Assembly: GCA_012845835.1 (NCBI GenBank)
Contig: JABAKD010000012.1
Location: 6,663,344 to 6,727,343, forward strand
Length of the DNA: 64,000 bases
From: Undaria pinnatifida
Taxonomy: Eukaryota > Sar > Phaeophyceae > Laminariales > Alariaceae
Direction: 5' to 3'
The notes under the pieces are model-generated. The model did no database searches. It saw nothing but the letters and a program-made list of their open reading frames with translations, and was not told where the DNA came from. Position 1 is the first letter of the stretch. Every line of letters begins with the position of its first letter. Below are positions 34,251 through 45,900 of this stretch, in pieces. Made by a program: the position numbers and the translations under genes.

Positions 34251-37200
34251 ATGAAGGTTCTGGCGTTGTTACCATGCGTGGCATTCCACTTCCTTGTAGT
34301 CACCGCACTAAGGGTGCCAGTGAAAATACATTGTTCGTGTCGCGGAGACATTACGGCGTGGTCTCGTTGTAGCATTCGGCAAGGTTCTTTACAACATGCT
34401 CGCTCCGCGAGCTCAGAACGGTCTACAAGGTCTATATCGACAAGTGCCACTGCTCCCACTATGAAGGTCGAGAGCGCTCCGGACCCTGATCGTTACCGGG
34501 ATGCTCTGACGACAACAGCCTTGGCCGTGACGGGAGCGGTGGGGTTTGGTGCTGGGATAAACCAGTTCCTCGGGGCTGACAAAGCCTTGCAATTTTTTGC
34601 AGGGTACGTGGTGGAGATGAGCCTCTCTGTCGACAACCTCTTCGTGTTTTTGCTGCTTTTTAGATTTTTCAAGGTGAGAGATGAAGGTTCGTAGTATACT
34701 ACAAGCTGTCATACGATGACGGAAGCATGGTGTTAGTAGCCCATCGGTGAGGGTGGCTGTGTCAGGTATGCAGAGTGATGACCACGAAACCCAAGTGTAC
34801 AAAGTACCATAGTGGTGCATATTTGGTACCAGGTATGATGATGTACGGTAGTCGCCGACAGGTGTCGGGCGTGAGGTTAGAGGTTACAAGACACCCTCTC
34901 CTTGTTGCGCTGGTTGTCATGGATACTGCTGTAGGCCCTGACCCATTTGGTAGGCATAGCGATTGACATAATGGGCTCTATGTAAGCAAAGCCGTAAGCT
35001 GGAGTGGGCACGTGCCATTAGGATTGCGGGCACAGGAAGTGGCAAAACAAGCGAAACGTGCCATAGGCTGCCTATGCCACACCTAGTTTTGGCGTTGGGA
35101 ACGTTGATAGCCCAGGCAAGATGCCCAATCGGCATGGGGAACTGCGCCGCAGCATCAAAATTTGACTTATAGACTGCATACGATTCAGCATTTCAGTAGT
35201 TATTTATGTTTACACTCCCCGCTTATGTGTTTGAATATCGTATAATACAAAGTAGTCTTGAACACATGCCAGGCGTATGGCGTATACAGCAGCGCGTGTG
35301 TGCGAGTAAGACACAACTCAGCACTCAGCACTGCAGACTGCAGACCTCGCCAGACCGCGTACCGTGAAACGTCCGAAAACCAAACCAATCGAGCTTCAGC
35401 GACTGTATCGTTTCGTCCGCCCTTCTTAAGTACAACAGAGGGCGGGGGAACTAAGGATTAGCTACGTAGTAGGGAGTAGGAACGTGCGTCGTTGAGAGAA
35501 GGGGCGCTACTTTACCACTTCGAGTACTACTTTGCTACTGATCTGCTGCGCTTGAATTAGCGTGCAATTGTGTTGACATTGCTTCATGAGAAAAATAGGC
35601 GGACGGAAGCGGGGACGAGGGCGCAGCTGCTACCCGTGGCTGGGCACGTTTCATTGGCGGTCACAGTAAGGGCACGGGCGTACCGGCATACCTGGTGTAT
35701 ATCGATATTACCTGCATACGGAAGAGCTGGACAGCATGTCTGAGGAACTGAAGTGTGATGCTGTGCTTCTTTGATGAAAATTCAAATTGTTTTTGGCATA
35801 ATGTTACGTGAAAATATTATAAATACACCAGCTACGAGTTCGACCGATTGAGTGATTGATACTCAACTTTCCGAGCTGCGTGATACCGCGGGCGCGCTTG
35901 TTTCTTCTTAACATTCATATAGTATTGTATCATCTACCAGGTATAATATATGTACGAAGACGTAGGAGCAGGATTTCACGTGCAGAATTCTACTCATATT
36001 GCATACGAGTATGTACGTATGTCGACCATAACAGCGTGACCGACGAAAACAAGCGCGGACCACGAGTGGCCCAAACGAACGTGGCATACAGCAGTATGGC
36101 TTATGGCTGCCATAACGCATGCCAACGCTGTGGGAAAATGGCCAAACCCTGGTGCCATAGTTCGCCCTTTTGCGCAAAACCGACCAAAACAAATACGAAC
36201 GGCTCCCAAAAAGGTGGCTTATGGCTACCATAACCTAAGCCAAAACTGTGGGGAAATGGCCAAACCCTGGTGCCGTAGTTGGCCTGTTTGGACTTGTGCC
36301 ATCCCGGAAAAGTAGGCACGAAAAAAAAAAAAACACCAAATGGGTCAGGGCCTAGTTATGGAGCTTGGGCGACGATGTCGGTGTGCACACCGCCGTCGTA
36401 GATACAGTAGTAAGTAGAGAACAGGCCAGGCAACCATGCTCCTAACCCTCTAGTAGTTGCTTTCGGAACCCAATTTGGGTGCTGCCCCGACGGCGGCTGG
36501 GTGGTGTCATCTGCTACGTTGCCGTTGGTTTTGTTGTAGGTTCGCTTTCGTACCTGATGTTGGGTACGGGGGCGATGATGGCGGTATGGGCACCACTCTC
36601 GTCAGAAACAGTGGTAAAGCAGGTGATACGACCATGCGGCAATGCTCCTACTCCTACAGCAGGTGCAATCGGAACCCAGTATGGTTGCTGCCCCCGACAG
36701 TAGTTAGGTGGTGTCATGTGCTTTGTTACTATTAAAATTTGCTGGCAGGCGGTTCTACTTTGGTTTCAAATCATTCGTGAAGTCTTGTTTCACTTTTTCT
36801 TGTCCTTCCTGGATATGATACATACCTGTTCACCCCCATGTTTGCCGGGTTTGAGCTGTGGAAATATTATACCAGGTAGCTCTTCTGGCTCATTTTCCTG
36901 TAAAATCGACTTTGAGAGCTACACGAGCTGTCACATGTTTGCCGTGCGTGGGCTATAATACCACCACTGGTACGAAGAGTATTCGATAGTGATACAAGTA
37001 TACGACTCTTAACACATGTTTGCCGGGCGTGATCTATGAGAGTTGGCTCAACCACAGTAGCTCAATCGTATATATGTACACGTACGTAGGACAGAGCAGC
37101 TCACGGTAGCTCGAAGCTATTAAAAGCTCATCTCGGGGTAGATCCATCCATATCTGTCGGAGGTGCGTGAGCTATCATAGGCATGTTTACCAGATGTGAG

Positions 37201-39890
37201 CTAGTATCAGTATAACACCCTCTGGGTATTCACTCGTTCTGTACAGCTGTAGTACAGTAGTAGCTCTTGTCGTATGCATGTTGGCGGGGTTTGAGGTGAA
37301 CAGAAAACAGCTATTTAACTTTTTTTCCTGTAGATGAGCTGTGTTATAGGAGCTGCGTCATGTTCGCTGGGCTTGAGTTATTAGATTGCTCTTCTAAACA
37401 TGCTTGCCTGCTGTGGTATATCAAAGACAGATTAGTTAGCTCATGATCTGTCCTGTGTGTGACTGCCCCTCGCGTTTTTCGTATTCTTGCCTCGTCACTC
37501 ACAGGTTCCACTGGCCAAGCAAAACAAGGTTCTCACATACGGCATTCTTGGAGCGGTCGTAATGAGGGCGATTTTCATTGCTCTTGGCGAGGTTGCTATG
37601 GACCTCTTCCATCCAGTCCTGCTGGGCTTTGCAGGGGTTCTGCTAATTTCGTCGTATTCACTTTTGGCCGAAGGTGACAACAACGGCGATGAAGACCTTT
37701 CCGACAACAAGGTCATCGCGTTCGCTGCTAATGCTCTGGATGCTACGGACTCCTACGATGGAGAAAAGTTCTTTACGGTGGTACGTCCTTTTTTTTTTAG
37801 GGCAAGGAGTGTACTCGTAGACTTTAAAATACTAACTGTACCTGTCTTGTACAGCCTGGTTCAAGTTGAACGGTGGAAATTCTCTCCCCCACGAATGCCG
37901 CTCGCAGCATCTAGTCATAGGGTGAATATTTGGAATCATACTGACCCCCATGACTAGTGGGAGAGGGTGACATGGCCAGTTTTTGTTTTGAACGACCTCG
38001 GGCTGTCTCTAGAAGAGAAACTGGTATCGTCTAATGACAAACCTTTTTTAGCATTCAGGCTTTTTCCAAGCGGGGGCGGAAAAAATGATTGCGCCGCATT
38101 TTGCGCGAACCTGTTGGAGCTACTCCAGGGCATGCCTGTAGAATTTTTCGCGCAAAGATCGAAGATCTGACCTGCGTGTGTTCAATATTTGGCAGAATAG
38201 AGCGAAAAAACTGAATCCTACACTAAAACCAAGTCATTAATAGGAAACAACGTATCTTACACATTTTTACACACGAAATGCAAATTTCCACGCCGTTTTT
38301 GAGAGATTGACCCATTGTGCACGTGTGTTGTACATGCCCATCCGGAGGCCTGACCTCCGGGTGTTTTTTTATTTTTGTCGCCGAAAATGTTTGGTCTAAC
38401 ATGGTCCAGGTTTTCCAACAAGTCTTGACTGAAGAAAATTAGACCCCCCCCGCCCCCCCCCCCGACAGGTGAGGTCTTCGCAACGGCACATAAAAGACGT
38501 GTGCAAAAATTTCGTGGTGTGAATCGAAAAAACGGCGTGGACGTTCGCCGGGAAATGATTTTCCGCCGTTTAACTTGAACCAGCCTGTATACTGCTGTAG
38601 CTCGATACAGCTGGTCCTCCTCCGTTTGGCGTAGAATTATCGTGTTAGTAGGAGTAATGATACATACCAGGTACCTGGCACAACACGTGTGTTCGTAGTC
38701 GCGCCGGAACCCTTAAAACGTTACTGTAGGTTTGTTAATTTTATTCCGCGTCAAGACTTCCACAGTTCGAAAAGTTTCGCCCTGAACAATGTATCAAGGA
38801 GTTGGACGAGGGGCGATGACTGAACCTGCATCACCAATCGTCCAGACACCTCGCTTCAGCGTTTGGACTAGACTAGATAACCCTCCCAAGTCCCTAAATA
38901 AATACGCCTCTGCATTATCTGAACCAGGTTGACGGCATCCGGCGAGCTACCCCTCTTCTTCTTGTCCTGGTTTGCATCGAGCTGAGCGACGTCATCTTCG
39001 CTGTGGATTCAATTCCCGCAGTGTTTGCAGTCACCAAGGTAATTGTGGCATTTGTCCTATTCCCGACTAACCGTCACGCCTGGTTTCGACTCGTATCTCT
39101 CAAGGATAAACGCTTGTTGTACACGATTTGTTCCCCTCACCGACTCGCTTCCTGACTTGCATTTAAGGAAATGACGCTTGGTTTTGACTGAATGCTTTAT
39201 CGCACTAGCTTGCCGGTAGAAGCTAGTGTATTTTAGCAGTGCGCAATTTCATGTCTCGCTACAGTACTAATATATTCCGACGGGGGAATCAATGAACGAT
39301 GTCACTCGTATGCATTTCAGTGTTTGGAATGTAAGCACGTTTGGAAGCCAGCGCAGTCGCTCAAAAGCCAAATTGAGGTCAAGTGCGCACAGGTTATTTT
39401 GTCGTTTTCGAGTCTCGGACCCCATTTGATAATTGCGGCGAAGGTTGTCGCCGCATGCAGGTCGTGTCCGAGTGTCCGAGTCTCGGACCTCACTTGATGA
39501 AAGAGGCGAAGGGTTGTCGCAGCATGCAGGTGTTTACTGCTCGGCACCTTCAACCGCTCTTGTGCGCGATGTGACTTGACTTCCGAATCCCCAACGTCCA
39601 ACATCGATATTTACATCACGCGTTACCCTCAGGACCCCTTCATTGTCTACACATCCAATATATGGGCGATCCTCAACCTGAGGAGCTTGTTCACGATACT
39701 TTCAAGTGCTGTCGAAGACTTGGCGTACCTACGGCCAGCCGTGGCGGTTGTCTTGGCCTTTGTAGGCGGGAAAATCGGGGGCGAGTTTTTTGGGTATAAT
39801 GTGTCCATTCAGGCTTCTTTGGCAGTAATTACGGGTTTGCTAGGAGCCGGGATAGGCTTCAGCTTGCTTGAGCGCAGTAGGTCAGCGTAG
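34251..39890 (+). CDS. TerC-family integral membrane protein, probably plastid-targeted (4 exons)
   Basis: Exons 34251-34673, 37505-37780, 38928-39038 and 39633-39890 join in phase 0 through GT-AG introns into 355 codons. Two family signatures are present: [12 protein letters not shown] (residues 122-133) and [19 protein letters not shown] (251-269), whose acidic residues lie in membrane helices. Several further hydrophobic helices fit a TerC multi-spanning protein. The start is the first ATG, giving a hydrophobic signal-peptide-like leader (1-19, ending VVTA, then LRVP) and a Ser/Arg-rich stretch to about residue 70. In algae with secondary plastids such a two-part leader targets the plastid. 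Plant relatives act in thylakoid membrane biogenesis; bacterial ones are linked to tellurium resistance and metal export. The exact role here is unknown. Introns 1 and 2 carry MITEs. The stop is 44 bp from that of the opposing kinase gene. Confidence 0.9.
34934..36352. mobile_element. 1.4-kb foldback/MITE element in TerC intron 1
   Basis: Perfect 18-bp terminal inverted repeats GGCCCTGACCCATTTGGT lie at 34934 and (complement) 36352, flanked on both sides by TA. Length is 1419 bp with no transposase frame. The TA flanks suit a Tc1/mariner-like or PIF-like origin, but superfamily is uncertain. A 118-bp tandem repeat (ttatggctgccataac at 36101 and ttatggctaccataac at 36219) lies near the right end. 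Confidence 0.8.
36430..36735. repeat. about 207-bp degenerate duplication in TerC intron 1
   Basis: Two related blocks: accatgctcctaacc...cggaacccaatttgggtgctgccccgacgg...ggtggtgtcatctgc (36433-36518) and gcaatgctcctactcc...cggaacccagtatggttgctgcccccgacag...ggtggtgtcatgtgc (36640-36721). Confidence 0.65.
36838..37400. repeat. degenerate repeat with 80-170-bp spacing in TerC intron 1
   Basis: The word catgtttgccgggtttgagct or a variant recurs near 36838, 36933, 37015, 37182, 37276 and 37359, accompanied by pieces such as gctcaaccacagtagctc. Confidence 0.6.
37852..38587 (+). mobile_element. Tc1/mariner-like MITE, copy 1, in TerC intron 2
   Basis: The element starts CAGCCTGGTTCAAGTTGAAC and ends with the complement of CAGGCTGGTTCAAGTTAAAC; both ends are flanked by the dinucleotide TA (37850-37851 and 38588-38589), the Tc1/mariner target. 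Length is 736 bp. It is homologous in inverse orientation to 47820-48605 in the neighbouring kinase gene. Both copies keep a frame fragment resembling [16 protein letters not shown] followed by RLFPSGG, possibly a trace of a coding ancestor, but I cannot match it to a known transposase. Confidence 0.85.
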
Positions 39891-39934
39891 ATTATTTACT
39901 CATACATAGCACTTTACGAAATATTGTTTTTGCC
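39891..39934. other. 44-bp convergent intergenic space
   Basis: The TerC stop (39888-39890, +) and kinase stop (39935-39937, -) face each other. The 3' untranslated regions and polyadenylation sites of the two genes must overlap each other's coding ends or be extremely short. Confidence 0.7.
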
Positions 39935-42900
39935 TCAAGATACATTGCAGCACCCGCCGCCATGCGTGTCAAACCCGACGCTGTGACTGTCGCGATACGT
40001 GAGAAAATCTACAACCTCCTGTTGGAAGTCGTCGACGCAAGTGTACTCCCACCCCTCGTAGATCGCCTGGTCCTCCCGGGAAAGAGAAACCTGCACACAC
40101 GACACGATTCGGTTTATGTGGAGCGCAAACAAAATTAGGCTAATTAATTCATTGATCGTTAACATGTATATGCAAACGTTTGAGGACAGAAGCTAACACA
40201 GAGATGGAGTACATCATACCCGGAAAGACAGAAGGCAGACGAAGCTGACCCTTTTTTCAAGTTGCGGAACTTGCTTCATGCTAAGCTTGAGCCGAATCCG
40301 AGCAAAGCCTAATATATGCCGTTTCAAAAAGACGGGGGGAGTTATGTGACACGGCCGATACATTTAGATTGGAGGTAGTCGCTATACGGTGTTCGTTCCT
40401 CACCTTCGAACCTGCGTCTGCAAAGCTGCCAATCGCTCGCTGAGGTGCTGCGTTGATGTCCTTCGTTGGAATATAGGGACTCTCCACCTGGTCCATGGCC
40501 AATGCGTCAAGGTCCAAGTGTCCGAACCATTGATGTCTCAAAATATCGTCCGCCCCCATATACCCAAGGCGCTTTGATGGATCTTTCGCCATAAGCTCTG
40601 GATGCAGGCAGAAAAACAACGGGGTGCGCAGACGTTCTATCACTAGTGTTTGTCGTGTTTTGTGGCATTAGTTAAGTCAAAGCTGTTCGGTTGCGATCGA
40701 GCTCTACGAGCACATTTGCAGGCATACTCGAATCAAACGTATCAAACGTATCTTTAAAGATCGAGCAAGGCATTTGTTATCTTTCAGCACCCATCGACGC
40801 CACGACGAAAGTTTGCAGCAGGTAGTTCATGAGGTGGCTACTTGTAACAAGACTTCAAACTCGATTGATCGAAGCATTTACTCACGTGAGCAAAGGTCCG
40901 CAGCCTGGTCGTCAAAGTATTTTGGCGGGTACTCCGGCTCCATCTCCAACGTAGCCTTGTCCACGCGCTTCTCCTGAAGCGACGTCACAGGAGGAAATAA
41001 CTGGTAAAAAACATGCTAACCCAAATAAGGCGAGTCTCGATGTTTTTTTTTTCACACTTCTACTTTCCAGCTTCTAAACAAGCCATGGTCACAGGTGTCG
41101 TTCCTCCCCCCCAGTCCTTGCCTTCAATTTTTCTCGCGCAATAGGGTTCAGCAATCCCACTGCTCGTCGATTTTTCATCGATTGTTGCTGACTCACGCTC
41201 TCGCACTTTCCGCAAGTCAACTTGTGCACAATAAAAAGTCCTTATGCACTCGGGGGGACTCGAAATCAAGAAACTGACCTATACCAGGCTCGAGGATAAC
41301 CTGATACGCCACCGGGGCGACCGGTGTCTCTATCCCCTGCTATGGAGTTGTTAACCTAGGGTTTCCGTGGCGGAAAGTCGAAGTGCACCCGGCTGTCTCT
41401 GTTTGACTACATTTTACTGGAATGAGCACCGCTCATGCTTTCTACAATGTCAGCCACGGCGTTATAATACCATCCAACCTCAAACTTGAATGCCTATGGA
41501 AAAGCAGACTAACGTCATTGTAGCTCCAGCTACTAGCTGCGATACCAGTCATACGTTAAACAAATCCGTACCTTGTCTTGGATTGTGTCTGCACACCACT
41601 CGATGGCCCTCTCAGTTCTAAACGGGCTCATGCCACGTAAGAACTCATACAGAATACAGCCAAGGCTGAACCAATCCACGCACTCGTTGTACGGGACGCG
41701 CTTGCCCGCTGCGTTTCGTAGACGCATTTCTGGTGCCCAATCTGCAGATTGCAGGGTAACAAAAAGGACGTTTGGACGTTTGAGTCAGATGTACAGCTGA
41801 CATGTATAAATCGAACTGTTCCGTATGTCGATACCCGCAAACACTGCTGCCAGAAAAATAACCCTTGGTGAACGAAAGCACGAAAGGCTAGTTACATGGG
41901 GCACGAGGTGAAAGGCTTACATCCTCTGGTGCCGCACGCGCCCGTGAGGTGAGGGGTGACCTTGCAGGCCAGCCCCATGTCTGAAATCCTCGATCGCCCA
42001 TGCTCGTCTAGCATGACATTCTCCGGCTTGAGATCTCGGTAGACGATGCCCTTCTGGTGAAGATGACGGATGCCCAACACCGTCCGCGCTGTGTAGTACT
42101 GCGCCATCGTCGGTGTAAAAATACCAAGCTGCTGAAGATGGAATCCTAAATCACCTTTTAATCAGAACACAATCCAGGTTGGTGTTGGTGTGCATGGTCA
42201 AACGTGAAGGCTGAGAGTGATCACGTAATCATCATGCTATCGAACACACCAACAGCTTTTAATGGGCGAATTAAGCACCAATCACGATACGACTTCAACG
42301 GGGTCAACATACTTACACACGTATCTTGACACAAGAGCGGGCCGATGGACCGCAAGACCCGTTTTGAGTTATTCTCAAATACGAAGTGCACGGTATCCCA
42401 ATATGACAAAATCCTTCATTCCGTACCTGGTACTTGATAGGGATGTGCCGAGAGGGAACGCGATGCGCACCGTGGTCTTCCGTACAATAGTCGGGTTCGT
42501 TCACATCTACGATATGTGTATCGCGACAAGGAGTTATGACTTTTCGACGTCCTCACGTCAGGCAGGCCTCCCAAATAATACGTCATGAACGCCCCCACGT
42601 GGAGGTTTGCGCTCAAACACGTCATACTTGAAATATACAGGCCATCTCACTTACCTAGATAATTGTCGTGTACCTTGGGTTGTCAAGTTTCGGCCAAGCC
42701 CATTGTAGGAATACTTTCGTCTGAGCAACGTACTGGCATCGGTATTCTACTTCATAGGGGACACGTTCGGTGCACTCACCTCCAGTCATCAAATCCAAGA
42801 TGAGGAACAGATCGTTCTTGGACTCGAATGCGTACTTGAGCGACACCTGTATAATAGACAAAATGCTATTAATAAAGACATCACATGATAGTCGCCAGCA

Positions 42901-45900
42901 ACCGCACCACGAAAATAAAACAATTGTGTCACACGTCGACGTCGACGGCTTTCGCTTTGCATGTTCATTGCAAGTAAACTCTACCCGGTAAGGTTTTTCC
43001 ATCTCGAACAAACAAATACATTTTAAAATTACATTCAACTTACATGCAGCGCGACGTCAATACCTGCTCTTGTATTGGTTTTGTTGAGGGCACAGGAGGA
43101 ACGATTCCGACGTTCTACATGGCCGCCGCACCGCCATCACACACAACCGGTCAACGGTCGCAACCAACGTTGTCGACCTCATGTATATACGAATATACTG
43201 CATTGTACGACATTGCTGTGATCATGGCGCGCGCCCCACGAAAGCTCAAAAACGTTAAAATACAGCTCACCACGAAAGGACTGCCCAGAGCCTCTAAAAT
43301 GCGCCGCTCATTCCAGCACAAGTCCTCAGACTGCCGAATCTTAATTCGCCGCTTGTTCATCACCTTCATTGCAAACAGCTTCCCAGAGGCGCCCCGCTTA
43401 CACCCTGCAAACAATCACACCTTGGACACATCAGATCGCATTCAAGTATCTATCTTTCACGGTAGACAGATCACGGGCATATATGTGATCTGAATGGTCT
43501 AAATCATGTTGTCTGAGCCATACAATCTGCGTGATCTGGTACATATATCCTGGGTTGGATCTGTACTGCACAGATCCTGCAAAACACATTATTACAGATA
43601 GAGGATCTATATTATCTACATCGTGATCTGTCCGACGTGTCCAATCATCGCTATTAATGGGACATGCCACGCCAAAATTGGCAGGCAACGGTTAGCAAAT
43701 GAAGCGCCACCAATTTCGGGGGGGAAAAACAGGAAAAGCGACACAAAAAGCGCACCGTTTACAGCACCGAATCCCCCTCGCCCCAAGATGCGGAAGAGGA
43801 TAAAGTCGTTCTCCGTTACCGGCCTGTGCTGGACGTTAAGGAATCGGGTGTACTCTTGGAAGTGACTCGAAAGAAGAAACCCCGCGTGCAGCTTTTCTCG
43901 TAGGTGCTCGAAGACCCAGGCTTCCAAAACGTCGAAGAGATCGCTACAGTATTCCTCCGTTCCTGTGCCCTGCGGGGGAGTCACCCCAGCGGTCGCGGCT
44001 TGGTGCCGGGCCCGCTCTTGCCCCCCGTTCGTTGCTTCGACATCACGCGGTGAACCAAAATGCGTACCATTCCCCCCGGGCAACATTGCTGCTTTAGCTG
44101 GGGCGTGATTCCGACCGTTCCCTCCTCCCACTTGCTCGTTTGCTTCCCCAGCCGCAAGCGCGTCTCCCTCCATATTTCGTCGTTCAGCAGCAACGTCGGC
44201 TCCATCCGGCTGGTCGTCGTTGTCTGCGTCGCTGATATCCGCGGTGTCAACCTGCGAGCACCGGCCGCTCTTGTCGTCGTTGCCGTTTCGACACGACGGG
44301 CCGGATATTGGTCCACTGCTATCGCCACCGCAACTTGCGCGCGCGGTTGGCTGCAACAATTAACGGTTGGGCAATTAATGCACGGCGCAATTAATGCATG
44401 GCGGGGTTGCAAGGCACTTCCCAGAGTACACTTGAGACTCTTCGTTGGAAAACGCACGATCTTACACACCGACATTCACAAATTTCATTGGTTTCCTTAG
44501 CAACCCAAAATTGGAGACTATTTTTTTACATTCGCACAACCTTGTTGGATTTGGGCAAATTTCATTAAAGTATAGCGAAATCGTTCGGAGCGTGATTAAT
44601 GTGTTTGCGGTGAATAATTTGTAATGCCGTCTCCGAACAATACTTCACATTATTAACTACACTATCGTGTTGACCAACATTTAGTCGCACACGTCGTAGT
44701 ATACAACAAAAAAGCGCTTAACCCCTTTAGAGCCCCGTAACCCCTCCCTACACTAACTTGAAGTAATTTTGTCCCCCAAAAGGGTTTCCAGTTGTAAAGG
44801 TGTTACGAGAGACTCACGTCTGGCGCTGGGAACGACGGCGAAACACTAACAGAGTAAACCCTATAAAACACATGCAGGGGTTTTACGCAACAAATGCTCG
44901 TAGTGCAACAAATACTCAGTGCTGTAGCGGAATTCCTATGCGGCAAGAAGGCAGGGTACCAACAAATGACACATGTGCCAGGGAAGAAAGCTAAAAATTG
45001 GATTTCATTCGAGTTCACCTGCACTGCAATTTCACATTATCGTCCAAGCACGTTTTTACATTGCTCAACTACGTATAATACAGCATTTGATAATCTGATA
45101 CCTATAACATTTAGATTTGGGCTATAATCGTAGTGTGAGCGTGGTGCTTGACCGTAGCACCCGGTTGCACAAATACGCACAGCGACAAGGACAGGCACGC
45201 ACGACAGCGTGTTGAGAGTAGCGCGAAGGAGACAAGCCCCACGAGACGACGAGCACGTGCCGTTTCATTCCAATGGAGACAACTCCACCCGAACCCTGAG
45301 TAACAAATGGCGCAAAACGTTGCCTTTTTTTTCTCGCGAGAGCAAGAGAGATGGACGACCTCATGTTCTGTGCTGTCGTGCTACGAGCACGCGTTTCGCA
45401 GCACCTGCGGGGATATAATAGTGGGACGTCTCAAGCTTGATTCGATTGTATAGCATAGCCTACGAGGGCTCCGCTCCGAGGGCGGCTGACGCCACCCGCT
45501 ACGCTCGCACCAGGAAAGTCACAACCAAATGTGTAGGGGGCAGAACGAAGAGGCCCATGGTTGGGTGCAACAGGCGATTTGATCTTGCTAAGAGGTGCTT
45601 GAGCAAAGCTGATTGCCCTGTACTGCGCGGTGTGCTTGTGGCGATGTCACGTTCTGATCGGTAATTTGAGGGGAAAAAACAACATGAAGAGGATCGCGAG
45701 AGAAATATCAATAAAGAAATAAGAAAGACGAGTACAAAGCAGACACGTGCATATGATACCGGTACACAATGTCATGACCTGAAATTCGTCGAACTCACGG
45801 CTGGCGTCCTTGAATTATTTTTTATAAAATATCATGCTTTGAGGGCTGAGTTCGCTGTGTGCTGTGCCGTTCTGTCCTTGTGATACATACCGGACGGCAA

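Noticed and set aside
41404-41490. candidate kinase exon AFKFEVGWYYNAVADIVESM
   Set aside because: It has an acceptor-like start, but joining exon 41741-41572 directly to 40973-40886 keeps phase and matches the GRK family without it.
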